From Funneliformis mosseae (Eukaryota; Glomeromycota; Glomeromycetes; Glomerales; Glomeraceae), in NCBI GenBank assembly GCA_910592005.1, contig CAJVPP010000887.1, positions 1 through 24,972 of the forward strand: DNA of 24,972 nucleotides, given 5' to 3'. The notes below the pieces were generated by a model. The model was not told where the DNA came from. It did not search any database and saw only the letters and a list, made by a program, of their open reading frames with translations. Shown here in pieces: positions 10,175-19,600 of the stretch. The translations under genes were made by a program, and so were the position numbers. The first letter of the stretch is position 1, and each line of letters opens with the position of its first letter.

Positions 10175-13100
10175 ATGAATAAGGAGAATAAAAAGAAAAA
10201 CGACAAACTTGATAATCATGCGACAACTTCTCGATTAGAAACATTAATTCCTTCAAATAATACTACTCAAAAACATTTGAAACAGCAACAAAATACTACT
10301 AATCAACAAGAAGAACGTCGTCGTTTGTTAGAAGAATTTAAACGCAAAAAGGCAGAAAAACAAAAGTTTCAGTTAAGTTTTACGTGTTCTTTTTTTTTAC
10401 TAAAAAAGTGTTAAAATCAAAATACCTTATTAATTTGGCTCTTTTTTTTTTGAACAGGAATAAAAAAGGGAAGGATAAGCCAGTTATAAAAAAGAAAGCT
10501 GAAGAAAAACATCCTTTAAACCACACTATAATAAAAACCGAGATAAAAAATGCGGATGCTTATTTGCAATCACCGTTGAAAAATGATGAATCAAATTTAA
10601 ATAAATATCAAACTCGACATTCTATTAAACATTCATTGTCAATTCCAGTCCAACACAAAGATACATCATTGGTTACTTTGGAACCCTTTGATAATAAAGA
10701 TCAGTCGGATTCATTCTCAATAAATCAACCAACTGAAAAGGGGAAAAATAAATTACCTAGTCAGATACATTCCTCGATATATTCAAGCCCTGCAATTAAA
10801 GCATCTGGAAAGCCTCAGAGAATAAGAACGAAATCAATAACTCATGATAATACTGATGGGATCGTTAATGGTAAAAAAATTCAAAGTTTAATGACTTTTG
10901 CGGAAAACGACATGTTTAGCACTCCTGCTGGTTCACCTTCAAAAGCTTTGGGCTCCGCAATTAAGGTATCTGAAAAGCCTCAAGGGATAATGGTAAAACA
11001 AATAGCTGACAATACTGATGGGATCGTCAACAATAAAAAAAGTCAACGTGTAAAGTTTGCGGAAAGTGACATGTATACCACTTTTACTAATTCACCTTCA
11101 AAAATTTTGAGCCCTGTAATTAAAGTATCTGGAAAGCCTCAAAGAGTAAGTGTGAAACCAATAACTAATGAAAATCCTGATGAGATCGTCAATAATATAA
11201 AAAGTCAACGCGTAATGTCGTCTGCGGAAAATGACGTGTATAACATTCCTGCCGATTCACCTTCAAAATCTTTATTGCGAGTTTCACACAAAGGTACACC
11301 AAACCCTCTTATTTCAACATTTGGAAAAACTCAAAGAATGAAGGGGAATTCAAACGAAATCGATGATGCTACTAAGGTTAAGGAAACACCAATAACGAAA
11401 TTAGCAACACCTAAAATTTACACAACACCACAAATATCACAAACTCCTCCATCGACTAAACTATTCACTAAAGAACCGTTAGGAAATAGTATTCGACGTA
11501 GTAAATTCATATTTGATTCTAAAGATAATGTTACCAGTTCTTCGTCGCGTTTACCAACATTAACACGACTGACATCTAAACGTTCTCCGGCTGTTAACCC
11601 TGTAATTTCATCATTTGGAAAAGCTCAAAGAATTAAAGTTGTAAGAGATGAGGATAATGAAGATTCCGAATTTCTTTCACCTAAAGTATCAGACTATACA
11701 AGTGATACAACAAATGAAGAGAATAGTAATGATGGTGCTAAAGCAAGACACTTCTTTTCTATCTTGGCGTCAACACCTTTTAAAGCACCGGTTAAGAAAG
11801 CTGGTAGATTGTTAGATTTTTCGCAAGCTAAAGAATCAAGTGTCGATGATTCCTTCACCGAGCAAAGAGAAGACAAGTGCGTTAATGAACTTATAATTAT
11901 GGAAAAAGGTTCTTCAATTACCGAAAATTGTCAAACGCCCGAATTACAAAAAACTAGTGTTTCTCCCAAAGCGATGTCACCTTTCTTTAAAGACATTTCG
12001 ATACAAACATCACCTTTTTTGTTAAATCAAGAGGATTCGACAAAAAAATTTAAACCGTGAGTAATTACATTAACAAAGTGTTTTTAAAGTATGTATTTGA
12101 AATAACAAATGAATTTGAATTATAGTGACTTTACCAAGTGGACAAGACATTATGTGTTAATCGTGTATGATCCTGATACATATGATATCAAATATAAACA
12201 AGTCGTTCCAATCCCAACTATAACTTTTTTTTCCATCAAAGATGCCGTTCATGTAGCCTGGGTAATTTTTTTTTAAAAAAGGATGGCCTGATAATAAAAT
12301 CGTTATCTTTCAGCACGTTAGTTTAATTAATCATTCTATCATTCTTTATTATTCAGACGGGATCAGAGTTGTTGGCACGAGCGATGTTTTATATTTTAGA
12401 AGCAGATTGGCCTTCTCACTCCAAGAAGGTTGGAAGTTTGAAGGAGAGAATTCCACCATGTGAAAAAGCTGAATATTGGATCGAAAGAGCTAAATTTGAG
12501 GAACGTTGTATGCAATATGAAGAGGCTTTACGATTATATGAGAAGGCTGAAGAACTTAACGCAAAGGTATGGTTTAAGATTTTCAAGATGTACCGAACCT
12601 TTAAATTAAATAATGATTTTTTATAATTTTAACAGCCAGTCCAGTTAGTCAAGGAGGAACGGGAGAAATTCTTGGCCAGAATATGTATATAACAAATATT
12701 TAGCGCGTTTTATAAAATTCTTTTTCCTAAAAAATCGTCGTTGTTTTATTTTTAGGTTCCTTGTTCGAATCAATTCCGAGTCTAGAACATGAAGAGTTAA
12801 TTGATTATCAAGATGGTTCTGACGAAAATAATTATTATTTGGATGATAATGATTATTTGTTAGATGACGACTTGTCAGCTTTACTTGAATATGAAAGTTG
12901 CATATTTCATGAAAACGACGAATTCAACGAACAATCGCAAACAAGTCGTAACAATATCAATGAAGGTCAGGATTTAGTTGAAGCTTTGAATGATTTATCG
13001 TTCAATATTAAACCGAAGAGAAAAACGAGAAAAGATGATAATTCTGAACAAGAAACTCCTAAATCAATTGATTCTTCTTTGACTTTATTAACCACAGTTA

Positions 13101-13401
13101 AAGCAAAAAAGAAGGAAAGAGAGGGTATGAAAATTTTTAATCATCGTTGTTCGATGAATGCATCATAATAATAATTTATACCTGTCGTCAATGTAGAATT
13201 AGGAGTTGAAAGAGTTATAACACCTGTGAGACGATCCGCAAGATTTCACAAGATTTCGTATTCTGATGATGAACATCAAACGCCGGAAGATCGAGAAATC
13301 GCAACGTTATTAGAAGAAAATGGTATTACATACGTCCCCAATCGGGTAAGAATAAAGATTTAATATTATTCATGAATTTAACATTGATATTCATTAAAAA
13401 T

Positions 13402-13435
<34 letters not shown>

Positions 13436-13582
13436 GCTTTATATTACAATAAAAATTTAACGCCTTTAAAGAGGTCATCTAAAAAGAACAATGAAGATTG
13501 TGATATTGATAATGTGATTGTAGTGAAACAGAAAACAATGTCAGGTAAAAAGACTGTTACTTGGGAAGATTTAAAGAAATAA
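10175..13582 (+). CDS. CKAP2-like spindle/cytoskeleton-associated protein
   Basis: Eight exons: 10175-10371, 10458-12056, 12126-12261, 12357-12566, 12636-12684, 12756-13124, 13197-13345, 13436-13582. All introns are GT-AG and phases agree throughout, giving 951 residues. Vertebrate CKAP2 proteins bind microtubules at the mitotic spindle. Similarities seen: a basic helical N-terminus (EERRRLLEEFKRKKAEKQ); a helical, TPR-like C-terminal module at about 599-745 (AEYWIERAKFEER, then ALRLYEKAEELNAKPVQ); TPVRRSARF at about 860; and a terminal YVPNRALYY, all in the order found in CKAP2. A KEN motif at residues 3-5 could be an APC/C degron. Residues 176-340 are three tandem repeats rich in SP/SPSK, possible CDK sites. 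A strongly acidic stretch (DDNDYLLDDDL) follows the helical module. The family call comes from remembered motifs without a search, so function is tentative; the gene structure is firmer. Two MCB boxes lie just upstream. Confidence 0.68.
10786..11280 (+). repeat. Three tandem coding repeats (about 52-57 codons each)
   Basis: Units at 10786-10953, 10954-11109 and 11110-11280. Each has the order IK.S.KPQ, then NTDGIVN or a variant, then a Q-containing basic stretch, then AE.D[MV]Y/F, then SPSK. Units 1 and 2 share NTDGIVN and unit 3 has NPDEIVN. Two shorter echoes of the GKxQR motif occur further on (ISTFGKTQRMK and ISSFGKAQRIK). The units differ at many positions, so the duplication is not recent. 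Confidence 0.85.
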
Positions 13583-13928
13583 ATCGCACTTAATTTGTTA
13601 AGGTATTAATTAGGTTATAAATAAATTTAATAAATCTCTATTTGGTTATTATATTGATTAATGCGATATATACAGTGAGCTAATTGTTTCTAAATTAAGT
13701 GTATGATTATTATAAAATACATGAATTATCAAGTTTTCGGAAGTTTTAGAATTATATTTTATTTATTTATTTTTTTTTTATTCTTTTGTTAATTTAATAA
13801 ATAATTACAACTCGATATTTGTCTGGAAAATAAAAAAGATTAAGAATTAAGATAACTAGGAAACTTTGAGAAAAACAATTATACCAAGTATATATACTTC
13901 ATAACAAACATTACAAACCTATTATTAA
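13583..13928. other. Short convergent intergenic region
   Basis: 346 bp separate the stop codons of the CKAP2-like gene (plus) and THOC7 (minus). Both 3' UTRs and terminators must fit here or overlap. AT-rich, with AATAAA-like stretches on both strands (for example near 13628 and 13796). No gene was seen. Confidence 0.6.
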
Positions 13929-15610
13929 TTATTGTTCATCTTTAATTGCTACCCCTTCGTCCTCTTCGCTTTCTTCTATTAATCCTTCATCATCGTCAGA
14001 TAATCGAGGAACCTTTTCTTTTATTAAACCTTCCTCATCATCATCATCGTCATCATCCTCCTCATCACTCCTCTTTCTTTTTTCACCCCTTGGGGTTTCA
14101 TCTGAATCTTCCACAATTTCACCATCACCATCATCACTATGCAAAGGAATATCATTATTCTCTTCCTCAAATTTTACGGTATTCTTTTCATTATCACTTG
14201 TTACTACATCCCCATCATCCAGATCCTCAATTTCGACATTTTGATTCAACTCTGCCTCATCAGGTGAATCTTCAATTGTTGAGGCATCATCATCATCATC
14301 ACCATCACCATCGTCATCATTACGAACCTCTGCCTCTTCATCTGCAACCAATTCACCAACCAATTCACCAACTTCTTCACCAACTTCAGTTAAATTATCC
14401 GAAGAGCTGACTTCCTGACTTTGTAGTTGTGGAGAAATTTGTTGTTTATTTTCATCATCGTTCCTATTCCTACTGTTCCTACTATTCCTATGAATATCAC
14501 TTCCTTCATCATCTGCTATATTACTAGTAGATGATGAATTGATTCCGTTAATACCATTTACTTGTGGAGGGCTATTATTGCTATTATCCTGTTCAGCGGG
14601 TGAAGAAGGATTATTAATCGGTGAAACGATTTCACTCCTCATAGAATCAGGTGTTGTAACAGCTTCTTCCTCGTCACCAATAGCTTGAGGGGTTTGTTCT
14701 CTTTCTACTACAATCTCGCTTTGTACTTCCTGTACTACTGTTAGTATACGTTGAAGTTGTGATCTACGACGATCTAATGTTTCGTCTAATAATCTATCTT
14801 TTTCTTCAAGCGAAAGTATTTCTTCATCTAATTTTGCAATCGCACTGGAATTTTTTTTTTTTTTTTTTTTAATAAAAAAAAAGGGTTGAATGTAATTAGT
14901 CCCATCATAAAATTTACGATTGTTTAAAAATGGATGAATTAAATAATATCAATTTAGCTACTTTAATGATTCCTCACGAGTTTTTTGTTCATTGATTTCA
15001 ACTGCTAATTGATCATATTCTGTTTTATTTCTACGTATTTCTTCTTCTTGTGCCAAATCTTTCTCCAAATTCTTGATGACCAACATGGTCTGCTCAATCT
15101 CTTGTTCTATATAAACAAAATTTCTATTAGAATATTTTCTGATAAATTGAAAATGAAATTGGTGAAAAATATACCAATTCTTCGAGCTTCTTCGTTCCAA
15201 TGTTGTGTTTCTTGCAAATTCATATCATGAATCGCTTGAAATCGAGTAAGGGTAAGTTCATACGACGAGAAATCGACCATGAAATCATTAAACTGTTGTC
15301 GTCTACAAAATGAAAAAGGCTTAATTTTATTTAAAAAAAAAAAAAAAAAAAAAAAGGGCTACAAGTTAAAGGGAGTGTTCATGTACATACGCATCTTTAA
15401 TGTTTCCTTGTTCCAAGGAATTCATTAAAGCGACATGCTTCCTAGTAACGCGGCGGAGGTTTCTCTCTTCAACAGAAAGTCTATCACGTATGATTTGTTC
15501 TATAGAAATCCGAAGTGCGTAAGATTTTATAAGACATCAGCTTAATGAAATTTTTTGTTTTTAAATAAGAAACGTTGAAAGAAAATTCGATAAATTGCAC
15601 CTTCGTCCAT
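13929..15610 (-). CDS. THOC7: THO complex subunit 7 with long acidic tail
   Basis: Five exons read downward: 15610-15601, 15499-15391, 15302-15175, 15106-14962, 14844-13929, giving 435 residues. Exon 1 is only 10 nt (MDE plus one base) and joins in frame to EQIIRDRLSVEERNLRR. THOC7 is a coiled-coil subunit of the nuclear THO/TREX complex, which couples transcription to mRNA export. Diagnostic features: the N-terminal IIRDRL, a central MNLQETQHWNEEA matching the family's DMNL segment, IRRNKTEYDQLAVEI (the family's IRKNRQEYDALAKVI), and a second coiled coil ending RRRSQLQRIL. The core ends near residue 185, close to the usual total of about 200. Residues 199-435 are an extra tail very rich in D, E, S and N, with a basic GEKRKRSDEE patch that could be a nuclear signal. 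Introns are 68-117 nt, GT-AG. An intact gene. Confidence 0.88.
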
Positions 15611-16669
15611 TATCAGAAATAGGTTTATTACTTGGAGAAATAAGAATAGAATACAACAATATATGCTTAAAGTAATAAAAATCCAATTATTTATGTAAAT
15701 AGCATTGTTGGTGGTTAATAACACGTCAGAAAATAATTTTTGATAGTCATATTATTATGTCAGCCAAATAAATATTTTCAAAATCATGTTTTATTAGAAG
15801 GATCTTAACGAATGAAGTTGGCTAACGCGTTTTGCAGATTCTTTGACAGCAAAATTTATCAATAAATTACAAATCAATCTTGTAAACAACTAATGGTGGC
15901 TTTTTTTAGGCTTGTGAGTATAGCCTTATTCATGATGTTTGTTTTTTTAAGTTTTAAAAAGATTTTTGAGTTGTGGTTACCATCTAAATCAAAAAAAAAT
16001 TATGATGAGACAGCATTGTAAGAAAGGAACCTGTTCACTACTAGATCCCATTTCTACGCATTCATGTTCGATGATAAAATGAAAGCCTAATCAGAAAAGA
16101 TAACATTAACTTTTTAAGATTTTGAGGTTCTTTGTTTGGCATTTTTCTCATGGCAATGTCCCGTTCATCTAGCTTTTAATCAAAATAGTAAATCATATGA
16201 TTCATAATGTGATATCTGTTTCATTAGGATAAAATAAAAGATCTATCATATTTTGAGTTGAACTTTATTTATTACAAAGTTATGAACTTTTTAGGGGGTG
16301 TTCTCTCTTGCTTAAGTCATCAAATTGGGTAAACTTTAATCACGTGAAATATACGAATGAAAAGAAGCTGATGTTTCAATTTTAATTCCCATTAGGGGAA
16401 GAATACATTTTTGCATAATTAATTTTCATCGAGTAAACTTGATATAGCATGTATTTAGTAGGAAAAACAGTGAATTGCTAAGATACTATAATACCACAAT
16501 TCATAATATTTTTTGTTTTATCATAAATTTGAGAGTATAAATAATCTATCATAAACATTACAATAATAACCACAATTTCTACATAATTCGATCTTTAATA
16601 AATAAATAAATTATGGTTGTAAAAAATATGAATCGCTAAGATTTTCCATGGATTATTAATTAATTCCTT
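15611..16669. other. Intergenic region between EFL1 3' end and THOC7 start
   Basis: About 1.06 kb holding the THOC7 promoter and the EFL1 3' flank, both on the minus strand. No ORF with recognisable content was found. ACGCGT occurs at 15825-15830, about 215 nt upstream of the THOC7 ATG. TCACGTGA occurs at 16340-16347. No clear TATA box was identified. Confidence 0.5.
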
Positions 16670-19600
16670 TTACTTCTTTTTTAATGTTCGCTGTTTTTCT
16701 GCATGCTCAATTATTTTCCTATCTATAAACATTCCCTAGTAAAAATAAATGAAGATTTATATTAATTTATTATAAAATTCATTATGTGCTCCATTTGAGT
16801 CATTAATTGTTTTTTACCTTGCGTTTTCTTACATCTTCCATATATTTCTTTGCAAGATTTTCTCTATCAGACTTTTCTCCTAAGTCTTCAAGCTCTTCTT
16901 CAGTCGTTGGGACCCAAAACGGATCCTCATCCAACATCTCAAATCTAGAATCACATAAAATATTTAGATTGATAATCACAAGGAATGATTAAACCAAATG
17001 TAAATTAATTACCCGCTAAAGATTAGTTGTGGGCTAGCCGTGCCAGAAGTCCGCTTCCTTATTTCTGTTTTAATGGATATCAATATACATATTAAACTAG
17101 GAAAAAAAGAAAAATAATGATCACATACCGTCAGCAAATCCGAAACTCTCTATTACAGGTAGTGATGCAAAAATATGGAAAAATGGAGTTCCTTCTTTTA
17201 ATTCTTCGGAAATAATACGCCCTCGACGTTTTGATATTACACCATATACACGACCTAAAGTGTCGGCTATTTTTTTTTTTTTTTTTGTCATCAGTAAAAT
17301 ATAGATAAATGAATTCAAATACATAAGTTAAAAGTTATTTATACTTACCAGTTGCTTGAATATCACAGGAGTACATAGCCAACATTAGTCTTGGAGACCA
17401 TTCTAAAAATCCCTTATTACATGCGTCTCTCATTGTAGTAATAACTTGTCCACCTAATTTATTTCGTACTGACAAAAAGTAAAATAAATATGAATTATAA
17501 ATTTTTTTTAACAATGACCAAAGTCAAGACTGTTCATTACAAACTTTCAGATATATCCAAATTATTGCTATCTATATTTATCGTGAAATCTTCTAAAAAA
17601 TAGGACACTCCCATTAACGGTTCAGCACAAAGTGGGCCTGATTTTGTGGCAAGTTGAAACCCTGTATGAATTCCTTCAACAAAATCACGGATCGATAAAT
17701 TATATGAAGTACGTTCTTCATGAAGAAAATCATCTTCATTTACTTCTGGATGGACCGCTTCAAAAACTTTCAATGCACTGCAAATTTTCCTCCATCTATC
17801 GAAATATATGGTTAAGAACTAATAAAATATATATCTATTATGTTAATAAGAAGGAAAATTAAATTAAAGGATACGATTTCCGTTCATAATTTGGTACATG
17901 ATTTACTAATAAATTCGGTCCAACACGTTTGGTTCCAAACGCCCAAATACTAATTAAGTGAAGTCAGTCATAATGTAAAAAAGAAATGAATGAAATTTTT
18001 TTTTAAAAAAAAAAGAATAATACAAACTTGTCTATAACACCTTTCCAAATCTCTTTATCATCAACTTTATTAAATTCTGCTTCCAATTGATCAAAAAACT
18101 CGTCTATTTCTAAAATGCGTTCCCCTTTAAAAGCCATATCCTTTAGAGTATCTTCTTCCTCTTCTATGGATTGAGTTTCGATTTTTATTACGTTGTTGGC
18201 GTTCATCTAAAATGAACTTGATAGTGATAGCGTTTTTGCTAAGGAATGTGGTAACATTTGGTGGCAACGGAACCGCCCTCACTTTGATAGTACAATATTT
18301 ATTCGGCGTTGAAAGCGTAACCAAACCACGTTGACCACTATCTTTTTCTTTGTTCGAATGAATATCTATTTATAAATATCAATTATTAAATTAATTATCC
18401 ACTTAAAAATTAAGCTAAATACCAATAATACCTGAAATAGGAACTATTGTTTCTCTAAACGGAACTATAGGAGAAGAAACTTGAATTTCGATTTTTGCAA
18501 AACGTTCTCTTAAATCTCGTAAACAACGCTTTAAAAAAATTTTAAATTGAAATTGCAAGTAATTAATTACCTTATCATAAATACATAAAAGAAAATAAAT
18601 ATTCAAGTTTACTGAAAACAAACCTCAAGGTGTACTTCACCGGCCGTTAAAATTACTTGTTCACCTGTTTCCTGTACAAGAACTTCAACACATGGATCTG
18701 CTTGATTTAACAAGCGAAGTCCTTCAGTTAGCTTTCCTATTTCGGCTATAAAAATGATAAAAAGTTGTATTTAATCAATTTATAATTTCAAATATACGAA
18801 GAAAAATACCACTTAGAAATTTAAAGAAATATATACATGGTTCCACGGGCTCAAGGGCAACTCGAACAATTGGTGAAGACTAAAAAAAAAAAGATAAGAA
18901 ATTACAATATTCAATCCAATGAAATTCCTTCATATTATATTAATGTGCACTAACCCCCATCGCAACGCCAGCAAGATTTTTGCATTTATTAGTACTACTT
19001 AAAGTACCATTCTTCAAGATATGACCTTCAAGTCCACCAATACCAAAAACATTACCAGCTGGTACTTTCTGTAAAGCTTCCAACTCTCGCCCCATCACTA
19101 GATAAAGACTCTGAATAGTAACTTCAGAACAAAATCTATCTGGAAAATCAGGATTATATTTTGGTCCTAAAACAAATAGTTTTTGACCAATTCGGATAGT
19201 TCCAGAATAAAGACGAGCAAAACCTATAAAAGTTTCTTTTGCGGGTGTTGGTTGAGCAACTTCACCATTTTCGTCCAATAAAAAGGAATTTTTCATTTTA
19301 ACAGATTCTTCAATGGCTTCTGTCGATACCAAATTTGTTTGATTTAAGGATGAAATCGTTGATGTTTCAGAAATTGTTTCTTCGGATTGATCATTTGAAG
19401 CACGTAAACGAGCTTCTCTTTGAGCCCTTCCTTTTTCCCTCAGTTCTTCTACTGTTAATTGTTTTCTCTTATTCTCTGGTAGCATATCTGAAGGAACAGC
19501 AAACATTTTTGAAACATAGGCAATAATAGGTGCAGAATCGCTAGAATCGCAACTATACAAAGCTTTCTCAATTTCATTCGCAGGTTTTTCCGCCATTTCT

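Noticed and set aside
13946..14410. Plus-strand ORF rich in His, Pro and Leu
   Set aside because: It is the antisense of the acidic Asp/Glu codon runs (GAT/GAA) in the THOC7 tail, which read as His-, Pro- and Leu-type codons on the other strand. No start context or family.
18207..18282. A 49-nt (GTTACC...TTTTAG) or 76-nt (GTGAGG...TTTTAG) intron in EFL1 exon 11
   Set aside because: Both restore the frame with GT-AG borders, but both would remove [17 protein letters not shown] or part of it, which matches conserved EFL1 sequence. Left open as a test in the findings rather than annotated.
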